A stretch of 64,000 nucleotides of DNA from AP-16 sp046727735 (GTDB lineage Bacteria > Pseudomonadota > Alphaproteobacteria > Rhizobiales > Xanthobacteraceae), in the NCBI GenBank assembly GCA_046727735.1, contig JBKPDF010000017.1, positions 1-64,000 of the forward strand, given 5' to 3'. A program made the position numbers and the translations under genes. This document shows, in pieces, positions 8,967 to 17,249 of the stretch; position 1 is the stretch's first letter, and the number at the start of each line of letters is the position of its first letter. The notes beneath the pieces are model-generated. The model worked only from the letters and a program-made list of their open reading frames with translations, searched no databases and was not told the DNA's origin.

Positions 8967-9270
8967 GCTCCGGCTCCCCGGGCGATCGGCAGGACCGGGC
9001 GATACCACCAAATCCGAGGTTTGGCACGCGCACTGAACAGCGCGCCTGGGGATTGCGTCCGCCCTGTCTGGCGGCAAAGCAAAAAAGTACCCCGGCCGGG
9101 CTGGACCAAACCGACCGGGGCTATGCCGAGCGGTGTGGGGACAGGGGGCTGGGGGACCCGCCCGGCACGCGTTGGAAAGATATTAGTCGGCTGAGTGTTC
9201 CGAGCTGCTGCGCTTTGTCGCGGGGCGCGGATATTCTGCCCAGGGGTCGCGGCGAGCCCGATCGGCGGGC
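8967..9270. other. Intergenic region between mscS and rlpA-like gene
   Basis: About 300 bases with no supported gene. It contains the minus-strand terminator at 9081-9122 that follows the rlpA-like gene; the rest should hold the mscS promoter, which I cannot point to. Confidence 0.5.
9081..9122 (-). terminator. Rho-independent terminator after the rlpA-like gene
   Basis: On the minus strand the arms GCCCCGGTCGG and CCGGCCGGGG (9091-9121) form a strong stem with one wobble, followed by ACTTTTTT (9081-9088). It lies about 150 bp downstream of the rlpA-like stop. Confidence 0.75.
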
Positions 9271-9621
9271 TCAGCGGCCGAGCGGCGCGAGGCTCACGGG
9301 AGCCAAGCCAGCAAAGCCGAGCTGGCCCGCGGCAGCCGGCGTGAGGTCGATGACCCGCCCGCGGGTGAACGGGCCGCGGTCATTGATCCGCACGACGAGG
9401 GAGCGGGCGTTGCGGTGATTGGTAACGCGCACTTTGGTGCCGAACGGCAACGTGCGATGCGCCGCTGTCAAAGCCGCTGGATCGGATCGTTCTCCGCTCG
9501 CGGTCTTGCCGTTGCGATAAGAATAGACGGCCGCCATCCCGCTCTCCGCCGGAACTTGCTCGGAACCGAGCCACAGCGCAGCCGGAATGGCCGCCCATCG
9601 CGCCATTTGTCGCCAGATCAT
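9271..9621 (-). CDS. RlpA-like double-psi beta-barrel protein
   Basis: Exported protein of 116 residues with the RlpA double-psi beta-barrel. A signal peptide (about 1-25, RQMARWAAIPAALWLG) is followed by the barrel with the hallmark segments LPFGTKVRVTNHRNARSLVV and RINDRGPF near residues 70-98, and VIDLTPAAAGQLGF. RlpA proteins act as lytic transglycosylases or septal peptidoglycan-binding proteins; this short form lacks a SPOR domain and a lipobox Cys. The ATG at 9621 has GAGG upstream and starts at the signal peptide, so the longer frame is rejected. Divergent from the CPA2 antiporter. Confidence 0.85.
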   Translation of the reverse strand: MIWRQMARWAAIPAALWLGSEQVPAESGMAAVYSYRNGKTASGERSDPAALTAAHRTLPFGTKVRVTNHRNARSLVVRINDRGPFTRGRVIDLTPAAAGQLGFAGLAPVSLAPLGR

Positions 9622-9650
9622 GCTGCCCTCGTAAGGTAAATCGGGGCACA

Positions 9651-9676
9651 AACCCGGGGCCGCGGTTCGATGTTCC
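9651..9676 (-). promoter_or_regulatory. Possible EcfG-type promoter of the rlpA-like gene
   Basis: Minus-strand GGAAC (9676-9672), 17 bases, then GGTT (9654-9651), about 30 bp before the rlpA-like start. The -10 has G instead of C at its first base. Confidence 0.35.
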
Positions 9677-9730
9677 GCTGCCGATGCGCCGGATGGCAGG
9701 CATCTGGCGATTGCATGGCTCGCGCTCGGG

Positions 9731-9755
9731 GGAACAGGCCGCGCGCCCCCGCGTT
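9731..9755 (+). promoter_or_regulatory. EcfG promoter upstream of the CPA2 antiporter
   Basis: GGAAC (9731-9735), 16 bases, CGTT (9752-9755): an exact match to the general stress sigma factor consensus, about 115 bp upstream of the antiporter start and on its strand. Confidence 0.75.
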
Positions 9756-9871
9756 GTCCGGGTTCCGATCCGCGGGGGAGCCTGCGATGCGCGGCGATTT
9801 CAGGCGGTTTTTCGGCGCACCGCGACGCGCAATACTCCCGACTGCGAAATAGCGCGCGACGCGCTGCCCCC

Positions 9872-12226
9872 ATGCCGGCTCCTCACCTTCGCTGTCGCTC
9901 GACTTGGGCAACGCGCCGCCTCGCGGGCTGCGCGGCCTGCGCCATGCTTCTCATTGCCGCCTCGCCGGTTGCGGCGGCCGAGCCGGCGACCACCTCCTCG
10001 GGGGCTTCCGAAGTGGTGTTTCTGGCCGAAGTGGTCCTGCTGCTGTTCGTCGGGCGGCTGCTCGGGGAAGCCATGCAGCGCATCGGACAACCGGCCGTCA
10101 TCGGCCAGCTGCTCGCCGGTATTCTGCTCGGCCCCTCGGTCTTCGGCATGATCTGGCCCGAGGCGCAGCACGCAGTCTTTCCGGCGAGCGGCGCGCAGAA
10201 GAGCATGATCGACGGCGTCGCCCAGCTCGGGATCCTCATGCTGCTGCTGCTCACCGGCATGGAGATCGATCTGCGGCTGGTGAGAAGGGTTGGACGCGCA
10301 GCGGCCGGCGTGTCGCTCGCCGGCGTCTCCCTGCCGTTCCTGTGCGGATTCCTTCTCGGCGAATTCCTGCCCGACGCCATGCTGCCCAAGCCCGATCAGC
10401 GAGTGATCACGTCGTTGTTCCTCGGCACCGCACTCTCGATCTCCTCGATCAAGATCGTCGCCATGGTTGTGCGCGAAATGAACTTCCTTCGCCGCAACCT
10501 CGGACAGATCATTGTCGCCTCGGCGATTATCGAGGATTCGATCGGATGGATCATCATCGCCATCACCTTCGGGCTCGCCGAGCACGGGACGATCGATACG
10601 ACGACGCTTGCTCGCAGCGTGTTGGGCACAGCCGCGTTTCTCGCCGTGAGCCTCACCGTCGGCAGGCGCGTCGTCTTCGCGCTGATCCGGTGGACCAACG
10701 ACCATTTCGTCAGCGAACTGCCCGTGGTCACCGCGATCCTGGTCATCATGGGCGTGATGGCGCTCACCACGCACATGCTCGGCGTCCACACCGTGCTGGG
10801 GGCATTCGTCGCGGGCATCCTGGTCGGTGAATCGCCGATCCTCACCCGCCACATCGACGAGCAGCTGCGGGGCCTGATCACGGCGCTGTTCGCCCCGGTG
10901 TTCTTCGGCCTGGCCGGGCTCGGCACCGATCTCTCGGTGCTCAAAGACGTCTCCCTCGTCTGGTTGATGCTCGGCCTGATCCTCATCGCGAGCGCCGGAA
11001 AATTCGGCGGCGCGTTTCTCGGCGGGCGGCTCGGCGGCTTGAATTTCCGCGAGTCCCTGGCGCTGGGCTGCGGCATGAATGCGCGGGGTCAGACCGAAGT
11101 CATCATCGCCACGATCGGCCTGTCGTTGGGCATGCTGAGCCACAGCCTGTTCACGTTGGTGGTGGCGATGGCGGTGGTGACTACGACCGCGATGCCGCCG
11201 ACGCTGCGTTGGGCGCTGGCGCGGATCCCGCTGGGGGAGGAAGAGAAGCGGCGGCTCGAACGGGAGGAATTCGAGGCCAAAGGCTTTGTCTCGAACATGG
11301 AGCGGCTGCTGGTCGCGGTCGACGAGAGCCCGAACGGCAAGTTCGCGTCGCGCCTTGCGGGCCTGATCGCCGCTTCCAAGGGAATGCCCGCCACCGTCAT
11401 TCCGTCGCCCCCGCTCGACGGTTCCGCCACCAAGCAGGCCGGCAACCTGAGCGGCGAGCATGCCATTCAGGCGGCCGCGCAAGCCGCGCGCACGCTCGAT
11501 GGCGAACAAGAGGGTGCCGTGCCGGCAAAGATCAGCGTGATCACCCGGACACGCGACGCTCCGGCGGAGGAGACCGTCGCCAGCGAGGCGGGCAAGGGGT
11601 ACGACCTCCTGGTCATCGGGCTGGAGAATGTGGCGCGCAAGGGCGAGTTTCAGGAAGACGTCAACCGAATCGCCGCGGAATTCGCGGGGCCGCTCGCGAT
11701 CGTGGTCGCGCGCAGCGTCCATCTCGAACGGCCGCTGCAGAGCGCGCTTCACGTGCTGGTGCCGGTCACCGGAACCGAGGCCTCACGGCGCGCGGCCGAA
11801 ACCGGCATCGCGATCGCCAAGGCGGTCGGCGTTCCGGTGACGGCTCTGTACGTTTCGGTCGGAAGATCGAAACGCGCGATCCGCAGCTTGCGTAGCGCGT
11901 TGCGCTCGCGCCGCCAGCATGAGGCGATCCTCCGCGACGTCGTGGAAACGGCCGAACGCTATAACGTCGAAATACGCACCGACGTGAAAATCGACGTGGC
12001 GGCCGACGACGCGATCCTGCGTCACGCCCAGGCCAATCGCCATACCCTGATCGTGATGGGGGTCAACCGCCGCCCCGGCGACACGCTGTTCTTCGGCAAC
12101 GTCGCGGCTGCGATTCTGGAGAAATCGCGCCGTTCGATCCTGTTCGTGTCGAGCGCCGGGTCGGCCGGCTTGGGGCTTGCCGCGGCGAAACGGCCGGCGC
12201 GCCCGGCCCGCGCCACGGCAAAATGA
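9872..12226 (+). CDS. CPA2 cation:proton antiporter with two universal stress protein domains
   Basis: Inner-membrane monovalent cation/H+ antiporter of the CPA2 (Kef/Na+-H+ exchanger) family, 784 residues. A hydrophobic signal-like N terminus (about 15-36) precedes the 12-13 helix exchanger domain (48-450), with LLLLLTGMEIDLRLVRR and GMNARGQTEVIIATIGL as family motifs. Two C-terminal universal stress protein (Usp) domains follow (about 480-625 starting RLLVAVDESPNGK, and 635-765 ending with the Gly-rich GNVAAAIL loop near 745). There is no TrkA-N domain, so Usp domains probably provide the nucleotide-dependent regulation. An exact EcfG promoter lies upstream, placing it in the general stress regulon. 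Confidence 0.9.
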   Translation: MPAPHLRCRSTWATRRLAGCAACAMLLIAASPVAAAEPATTSSGASEVVFLAEVVLLLFVGRLLGEAMQRIGQPAVIGQLLAGILLGPSVFGMIWPEAQHAVFPASGAQKSMIDGVAQLGILMLLLLTGMEIDLRLVRRVGRAAAGVSLAGVSLPFLCGFLLGEFLPDAMLPKPDQRVITSLFLGTALSISSIKIVAMVVREMNFLRRNLGQIIVASAIIEDSIGWIIIAITFGLAEHGTIDTTTLARSVLGTAAFLAVSLTVGRRVVFALIRWTNDHFVSELPVVTAILVIMGVMALTTHMLGVHTVLGAFVAGILVGESPILTRHIDEQLRGLITALFAPVFFGLAGLGTDLSVLKDVSLVWLMLGLILIASAGKFGGAFLGGRLGGLNFRESLALGCGMNARGQTEVIIATIGLSLGMLSHSLFTLVVAMAVVTTTAMPPTLRWALARIPLGEEEKRRLEREEFEAKGFVSNMERLLVAVDESPNGKFASRLAGLIAASKGMPATVIPSPPLDGSATKQAGNLSGEHAIQAAAQAARTLDGEQEGAVPAKISVITRTRDAPAEETVASEAGKGYDLLVIGLENVARKGEFQEDVNRIAAEFAGPLAIVVARSVHLERPLQSALHVLVPVTGTEASRRAAETGIAIAKAVGVPVTALYVSVGRSKRAIRSLRSALRSRRQHEAILRDVVETAERYNVEIRTDVKIDVAADDAILRHAQANRHTLIVMGVNRRPGDTLFFGNVAAAILEKSRRSILFVSSAGSAGLGLAAAKRPARPARATAK

Positions 12227-12260
12227 TCGCGCGGTCGCCCGTGCGGCCGCTTCGGGATCC

Positions 12261-12791
12261 CTACCGGGGGCCGAGACCTGCGAACCGCGCCGGAACCTCG
12301 TTCGCCGCGATGCAGCGGCTCGGCATCCGCGACAGCGCCGGCAAGGTCAACGGGCTGAACGCCGGATCGCACCCGGGTGGCAACTTGGCTCGTTCGGGCG
12401 CCCGCACCGGGACCTCGACCGGGACGGGATCGACCGCGCTGCGCCCGCTATCCCGGATGGTGATTTCCGGCAGGACCACGTCTTTGGCCACCAGGGTCGC
12501 ATTGCTCAGCGGATCGGTGCGGAACAGGACGCGCCCCTCGCGGTCCCGGTAAACGATCGCAGTATCGCGCAGCCCGACGACTTCCACCGCCGTAATGGCG
12601 GGCTTTTTTCCAGCCGCGGGCCGGACGGGCAACAGCCGGTCGGCCTTGTGCGCCCGATCGATGACGCTGCCTGCGGGTTCCGGTTTTGCCAGCAAGTCGC
12701 TCACTGCGGAGCCGATCGACGGAATTGCCAAATGGTCCACGACCAATACGGCGGCGAGCCCGCCGACGATGTAGGGAGCCAAACCGTACAT
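12261..12791 (-). CDS. Conserved membrane-anchored protein of Hyphomicrobiales
   Basis: 176 residues, function unknown. One N-terminal transmembrane segment (about 5-25) is followed by a soluble region and a C-terminal signature LPPGCDPAFSPLTLPALSRM with a later Cys, a tail I know from uncharacterised proteins of Bradyrhizobium and relatives. A good GGAGAG site precedes the ATG, and an exact EcfG promoter lies about 65 bp upstream, so it is probably stress induced. The two conserved cysteines of the tail could form a periplasmic disulfide. Confidence 0.7.
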   Translation of the reverse strand: MYGLAPYIVGGLAAVLVVDHLAIPSIGSAVSDLLAKPEPAGSVIDRAHKADRLLPVRPAAGKKPAITAVEVVGLRDTAIVYRDREGRVLFRTDPLSNATLVAKDVVLPEITIRDSGRSAVDPVPVEVPVRAPERAKLPPGCDPAFSPLTLPALSRMPSRCIAANEVPARFAGLGPR

Positions 12792-12856
12792 GGGATCTCT
12801 CCAGGACGGCGCTGATTGTGCGAGAAACCCCTCCCCCCGGTCTGTCCAATGGCGAA

Positions 12857-12881
12857 AACGCCGCCGATGGCCGTTGGTTCC
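12857..12881 (-). promoter_or_regulatory. EcfG promoter of the membrane-anchored protein gene
   Basis: Minus-strand GGAAC (12881-12877), 16 bases, CGTT (12860-12857); exact consensus, with the downstream start codon at 12791. Confidence 0.75.
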
Positions 12882-12900
12882 ATCGAATTCGCAGGAATTA

Positions 12901-14334
12901 TCAAGATGTGGGACGGCCGACCTCGCCGGGCACTGCGAGGCGGCTCGGCGGGATGACGATTCGGCAGCGCACGCCCTGCTCGGCGAACGCCAAGTCGACC
13001 TCGGCGTCCAGCGAACGCGGCAGGTTGCCCTCGAGCACCAGGGTGCCGAATCCGCGCCGCGCCGGAGGGGCTACCGTCGGACCGCCGCTTTCGGCCCACA
13101 GCAACTCCACGGCGTCGCCGTCGCTTTGCGGCACGCGCCGCCAAGCGATCGCGACGCGGCCACCCGGAACCGAAAGCGCCCCGAATTTTTCGGCGTTGCG
13201 CGCGAGCTCGTGCAGCGCGAGCCCGAGGCTCTGGGCGACATCGGGCTTCAGCAACACACCATCGCCGGTGATGAGCACCTGAGTACGCGCGCGATCGAGG
13301 TACGGACCGATTTGCGAGCGGACCAGCTCATCGAGCGACACGCCGTGCCAACTCTCCTGGATGAGGAGGTCGTGGGAGGTCGCTAGGGCCTGAAGGCGAG
13401 CGCCGAACTGATCGAGGAATTCTTCGACGGAGCCCACGTGCCGCGCGGTCTGCCGTGCCATCGCCTGGATCACCGCCAACAGATTTTTGGAGCGGTGCGT
13501 GAGCTCGCGCAGGAGCAAGCGCAGATGGTCCTCGGCTTTGCGGCGCTCGGTGATGTCCACCGCCGCGCAGGTCACGCCGGCGACCGTACCGGCGGAATCG
13601 AGCAGCGGTTCGACATGGAAATCGTACCAGAGGGCGGAGGGACCGGTCCCGAACCTGATCTCGCCGTCGGACGGCCGGCCGCTGTCGATGGCGCGACGTT
13701 TGAGCGCGACGATCTCATTGCGAACTTCAGGCGGAAGGATTTCCGCGTCGGTGCGGCCGACGATATCGTCGACCTCCATTCCCAACATCGGTTCGCTGAT
13801 TGCGATGTAGCGCAAGTCGCGATCCTGGGACGACACGTACACCTTCGAACCACGCAGCGCGATCTTGAACCTCGCTGTCACCAGCTCAAGGTCCTTGGTG
13901 CGTTCCACAACCCTGCTCTCCAGCTCGCGACGCGCATTTTCCAGCTCCAGCAGCGTCGATTCGTGAGCTGATACCTCGCGGCGAAGGCGCTCGTTGGACT
14001 CATGCAGCTGCAAAGCGGACGGGAGCCGCACGAGATTGGGCAACAGCGGCACCAATGCGACGAGGATGGCCGCGAAGACCAGCGCGACCGCGACTCTGCT
14101 CAGCGCCACGAGTTCGGGGATCGGCCGCCAAACAGCGATTGCGTCGGCTACTCGCGTCAGCGCAGCGAAGGCGAGGAAGCAACCGATCAACAGGCCCAGT
14201 AGCCAGTGGTGCCGCACGAGGTCCGGCCGGCGGCGAAGAAACCAAGCGAGCACGCAGAGTACGGCCAGATAGCTCGCAGCGAGGACCAAATCGGCTGCAG
14301 CCTGCGCAACGAGGACACCTGATTGCTGGGGCAT
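12901..14334 (-). CDS. PAS-HWE sensor histidine kinase, candidate PhyK-type input to the stress response
   Basis: Membrane sensor kinase of 477 residues. Three hydrophobic helices (about 8-33, 44-66, 78-98), a coiled coil (110-150), a PAS domain (155-262 ending VDITERRKAE) and an HWE-family kinase core whose phospho-His is about 280 (RELTHRSKNLLAVIQ), with a WAESGG segment near 425 holding the W-x-E motif. HWE/HisKA_2 kinases such as PhyK phosphorylate PhyR, and this gene sits 1 kb from phyR, so it is a candidate regulator of the general stress response; that is inference. The ATG at 14334 is chosen because upstream codons are not protein-like. No cognate response regulator lies beside it. 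Confidence 0.85.
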   Translation of the reverse strand: MPQQSGVLVAQAAADLVLAASYLAVLCVLAWFLRRRPDLVRHHWLLGLLIGCFLAFAALTRVADAIAVWRPIPELVALSRVAVALVFAAILVALVPLLPNLVRLPSALQLHESNERLRREVSAHESTLLELENARRELESRVVERTKDLELVTARFKIALRGSKVYVSSQDRDLRYIAISEPMLGMEVDDIVGRTDAEILPPEVRNEIVALKRRAIDSGRPSDGEIRFGTGPSALWYDFHVEPLLDSAGTVAGVTCAAVDITERRKAEDHLRLLLRELTHRSKNLLAVIQAMARQTARHVGSVEEFLDQFGARLQALATSHDLLIQESWHGVSLDELVRSQIGPYLDRARTQVLITGDGVLLKPDVAQSLGLALHELARNAEKFGALSVPGGRVAIAWRRVPQSDGDAVELLWAESGGPTVAPPARRGFGTLVLEGNLPRSLDAEVDLAFAEQGVRCRIVIPPSRLAVPGEVGRPTS

Positions 14335-14833
14335 AGCGGCTTCAAGCGGAGTTCCGGAGGCGCGCGCGAAATACCCGTCGCACGCGGCTATGGACGGGAG
14401 TTGCGCTGGCGGGCGCACTCGGATCGCCGTTTCGGTACGTGGTCGAGCAATCGTGCCGAACTCGCCGCCAATGACGCAGTCCCTCAACTAAGCCAGTCAC
14501 AGGCCGTCGGCAACAAGCATCGCCTTCCACCGGTGGACAAACCAAGATCGCAAGCCTCGCGTCGATCGACATGATCGCAGAAGAAACGCAGAAACGAATC
14601 GAATCGTTCGAAGCGTCCGTCGGCCGGCATCGCCGAATCGCCGCTCATGCCGCCGAGGAGGCGCGGAACTTATTATAGCTCGCACGCTTTATAACCACGA
14701 CCGGCCGCATCCCCCTCCCCTCGTGCTCGGCCGGCCATCCTGGGCGTAGCCGGATTTTCGCCGGCTACGTCCTACTTTTCTGTGCCGTCGAGACGGCGCA
14801 GGAAAGCTCCAAGTATCACGACAGGAGTCAACA
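14335..14833. other. Intergenic region between the HWE kinase and csbD
   Basis: About 500 bases without a supported gene. It contains a weak EcfG-like motif (GGAAC at 14665, 16 bases, GCTT) pointing to csbD and a perfect 9-bp hairpin at 14745-14769. The promoter of the kinase must also lie here but is not recognisable. Confidence 0.5.
14745..14769. repeat. Hairpin in the csbD upstream region
   Basis: CGTAGCCGG (14745-14753) and CCGGCTACG (14761-14769) pair perfectly around a 7-base loop, 65 bases before csbD. It could be a 5' leader structure of csbD mRNA or a protein-binding dyad; no U tract typical of a terminator follows closely. Confidence 0.45.
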
Positions 14834-15034
14834 ATGAATTGGGATCGTCTGGAAGGAAACTGGAAGCAGATGAAGGGCCGAATGCAACAGCAATGGGGCA
14901 AGCTCACCAACGATGATCTCAATCTGGTCGAGGGCAAGCGGACCGAGCTCGTCGGCAGGATTCAGGAGCGCTACGGCATTCAGGGCGACGAAGCGGAGCG
15001 ACAGATCGACAGCTGGCTGCGAAATCTCACCTGA
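14834..15034 (+). CDS. CsbD-family stress protein
   Basis: A 66-residue hydrophilic cytoplasmic protein of the CsbD family: MNWDRLEGNWKQMKGRM, then KLTNDDLNLVEGKRTELVG and a C-terminal helix. Members are highly expressed under stress in many bacteria (CsbD is SigB-dependent in Bacillus) but their molecular role is unknown. Start ATG preceded by AGGAG. It lies between the HWE kinase and phyR, consistent with membership of the general stress regulon. Confidence 0.92.
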   Translation: MNWDRLEGNWKQMKGRMQQQWGKLTNDDLNLVEGKRTELVGRIQERYGIQGDEAERQIDSWLRNLT

Positions 15035-15184
15035 GCCGACCGCCCGAGGAGGGTCCGCATAAGCTCGCGTTATAGGGTAACAGAGATCCGCATTAGGGCA
15101 ACGGAAACAGGGCAAGGTGCGCACACGGGGTGCGTCAGTTTGGATCGGACGAAACCCAATTTGGTGCGGCTGAATTTTCGAGTC

Positions 15185-15367
15185 ATGAAGGACTATCGCC
15201 TGGACGACGGACTGATCGAGCGAACGCGCCGCCTTCTCGATCTTGCCGAACGCCAGCGCGCGCAGCTCGAAACCGACTTGGAGAACACAAGGGGCATGAT
15301 CCAGCGCTCCCGCGACCTGCTCAAGAAGCTGCGGATGTGGCCAAGAACGAACGGCAAGCGCCGCTAG
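15185..15367 (+). CDS. Small coiled-coil protein
   Basis: About 60 residues, hydrophilic and helical, rich in Arg, Leu and Glu (LIERTRRLLDLAERQR), likely a coiled coil. I recognise similar short proteins beside stress genes in Bradyrhizobium but no function. An upstream in-frame ATG at 15140 would add 15 residues. Convergent with phyR. Confidence 0.5.
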   Translation: MKDYRLDDGLIERTRRLLDLAERQRAQLETDLENTRGMIQRSRDLLKKLRMWPRTNGKRR

Positions 15368-15456
15368 TGGCGAGCGAACGAGCTGCCGAGGCGCGAACGG
15401 CGAGGTTCCGCCGAAGCGTCGCGGCTTGGGGCCGCTGCGCGGCGGCCGACTGATGA

Positions 15457-16260
15457 TCAGGCGGTCGCGCGCCGCTCGCGCGGCTTTGCCTTGCGCTCGA
15501 AGAACAGCGCCTGACTGATTACCGCCGAAACGGTAGCCGGCTGGAACGGCTTGGCGATCAGGAACGCGGGTTCGGGCCGTTCGCCCGTGAGGAACCGCTC
15601 GGGATACGCGGTCACGAAAATGACCGGCACCTGCACGGATTGAATCAGTTCATTGACCGCGTCGAGACCGGAGCTGCCGTCCGCAAGCTTGATGTCGGCG
15701 AGGATGAGGCCGGGCCGTTTGGCCTTGGCCAGGGTCACCGCCTCGGCATGGGTGCGGGCCACCCCGACGGTGCGGTGACCCAGTCTCTCGACCAACCCTT
15801 CGAGATCCATGGCGATGAAGGTTTCATCCTCGATGATAAGCACGTCGGTGGCGATTTCGGCTGCGAGCTCGCGGCCGGATTCTTCGAGCAGCGTCCGCAA
15901 CGTCGGCACATCGGTCTCCAACACCTGCGCCGCATCTTCCTCAGAGAAGCCCTCGAGCGCGATCAACAGGAATGCCTGGCGCGCGCGAGGCGTGATGTGG
16001 GCGAGCCGCTGTTCCACGGGCAGGCCCTGCTCGGCCGGATCGGTCGCGCCATTGACGCCGACCGAATTCCATATCTTGGTAAATAGGCGATACAGAGCGA
16101 CTCGGGGACCGACGGCCTTTTCCAAGACCGCGGGATCTTCGATCAAGGCTTCGAGGGTGGCTGCCACATAGGCATCGCCGGAGTTCTGGCTGCCGGTTAG
16201 CGCCCGGGCGTACCGGCGAAGGTAAGGCAGATGTTGAGCGACCGCTTGAGATGTGGACAA
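15457..16260 (-). CDS. phyR: PhyR, general stress response regulator
   Basis: Master regulator of the alphaproteobacterial general stress response, 267 residues. The N-terminal half (1-125) mimics an ECF sigma factor (HLPYLRRYARALTGSQ, and a sigma4-like region ending LETDVPTLRTLLEE); the C-terminal half (137-255) is a receiver with acidic IIEDE and the phospho-acceptor Asp at about 189 (LILADIKLADGSSG). When phosphorylated it binds NepR and frees EcfG. It starts with TTG at 16260, with GGAGGG just upstream. Divergent from nepR-ecfG, and its own exact EcfG promoter gives positive feedback. Confidence 0.97.
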   Translation of the reverse strand: MSTSQAVAQHLPYLRRYARALTGSQNSGDAYVAATLEALIEDPAVLEKAVGPRVALYRLFTKIWNSVGVNGATDPAEQGLPVEQRLAHITPRARQAFLLIALEGFSEEDAAQVLETDVPTLRTLLEESGRELAAEIATDVLIIEDETFIAMDLEGLVERLGHRTVGVARTHAEAVTLAKAKRPGLILADIKLADGSSGLDAVNELIQSVQVPVIFVTAYPERFLTGERPEPAFLIAKPFQPATVSAVISQALFFERKAKPRERRATA

Positions 16261-16293
16261 GAAACCCTCCCGGAATTATCCGAGCTGCGGGCC

Positions 16294-16318
16294 AACGCGG
16301 GGGGTGCAATAAAGTTCC
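16294..16318 (-). promoter_or_regulatory. EcfG promoter of phyR
   Basis: Minus-strand GGAAC (16318-16314), 16 bases, CGTT (16297-16294), about 35 bp upstream of the phyR TTG. Exact consensus. Its -35 box is only 8 bp from the -35 box of the divergent nepR promoter. Confidence 0.85.
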
Positions 16319-16326
16319 GGCGGGGT

Positions 16327-16351
16327 GGAACCAAGCGGCACCGGAAGCGTT
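16327..16351 (+). promoter_or_regulatory. EcfG promoter of nepR-ecfG
   Basis: GGAAC (16327-16331), 16 bases, CGTT (16348-16351), about 75 bp upstream of nepR. Exact consensus; autoregulation of nepR-ecfG is the known arrangement in Alphaproteobacteria. Confidence 0.85.
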
Positions 16352-16427
16352 CGGGCTTGACGTACGGGGAACCCGCGGCGCGACTGCCATCGATGTAGTA
16401 TCATACGGCGGGCGGCGAGGATAAGAA

Positions 16428-16631
16428 ATGAAGAATCCGAAATTGGCGGGACATCGGCCGCACGCGCGAGAAGCCAGCTTCACGGCCGAGCCCAGCCTCG
16501 GGCGGGACATTCAGAGCAAAATCGGCCAGCAGCTGCGCGCCATGTACGATGAGGTGGTGAGCCAGGGAGTTCCGACCCGGTTCGTCGACTTGCTCGACCG
16601 GCTCGAAAAGCGCAACGACAAAGGCTCGTAG
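16428..16631 (+). CDS. nepR: NepR anti-sigma factor
   Basis: Anti-sigma factor of 67 residues that holds EcfG inactive until captured by phosphorylated PhyR. The conserved helical core is about residues 26-62: GRDIQSKIGQQLRAMYDEV, then VPTRFVDLLDRLE. Length and motif fit NepR. It is followed after 20 bases by ecfG in the same direction and is driven by an EcfG promoter. Confidence 0.95.
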   Translation: MKNPKLAGHRPHAREASFTAEPSLGRDIQSKIGQQLRAMYDEVVSQGVPTRFVDLLDRLEKRNDKGS

Positions 16632-16651
16632 GGGCGACAAGGAACCAATCC

Positions 16652-17203
16652 GTGAATCTCGACCCCTCCGTGCGCGAGGCCGTCCTGGCGGCGGTTCCGA
16701 ACCTGCGCGCGTTCGCCATCTCGCTCAGCGGGAACGTCGATCGCGCCGATGATCTAGTGCAGGAAACCCTGCTGCGCGCGCTCGCCAACATCGATTCGTT
16801 TCAACGCGGCACCAACATGTCGGCGTGGCTGTTCACGATCCTGCGCAACCTGTTCCGCTCCGAATACCGCAAGCGCCGGCGCGAGGTCGAGGATACCGAC
16901 GGCAGCTATGCCGAACGTCTGAGATCACAGCCGGAGCAGACCGGAAGGGTGGAGTTCATGGAGTTCCGCGCCGCGCTCGGCAAGCTGCCGGCCGATCAAC
17001 GCGAAGCGCTGATCCTCGTCGGTGCCTCGGGATTCTCCTATGAGGAAGCCGCGGAAATTTGCGGTTGCGCGGTGGGTACCATCAAAAGCCGCGTCAACCG
17101 CGCGCGCAGCCGATTGGCCGAATTGCTGTCGATCGAAAGCATGGATGATTTCGGGCCCGACCTCGCGACCCGAGCGGTGCTCGCCGGAAACGATCAGGCG
17201 TAA
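16652..17203 (+). CDS. ecfG: EcfG general stress sigma factor
   Basis: ECF15-group sigma factor, 183 residues. Region 2 (about 5-75) has VPNLRAFAISLSGNVDRADDL and TNMSAWLFTILRNLFRSEYR; region 4 (about 115-165) has LPADQREALILVGASGFSYEE and AVGTIKSRVNRARSRL. It directs RNA polymerase to GGAAC-N16/17-CGTT promoters. The start is GTG at 16652 with AAGGA upstream. It is paired with nepR and has a second, diverged paralogue at 18.0-19.0 kb. Confidence 0.96.
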   Translation: MNLDPSVREAVLAAVPNLRAFAISLSGNVDRADDLVQETLLRALANIDSFQRGTNMSAWLFTILRNLFRSEYRKRRREVEDTDGSYAERLRSQPEQTGRVEFMEFRAALGKLPADQREALILVGASGFSYEEAAEICGCAVGTIKSRVNRARSRLAELLSIESMDDFGPDLATRAVLAGNDQA

Positions 17204-17249
17204 CGACCAACCCGTTCCGGAGTCGGCGCCGCGCGGCGCGGCGCAGGAT

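Noticed and set aside
9800..11752. 650-codon minus-strand open frame antisense to the antiporter
   Set aside because: Its translation is His/Asp/Arg-rich shadow sequence of the GC-rich antiporter gene and matches no family.
14665..14689. EcfG promoter for csbD
   Set aside because: GGAAC is present but the -10 reads GCTT and the distance to csbD is about 145 bp; too weak to list as a feature.
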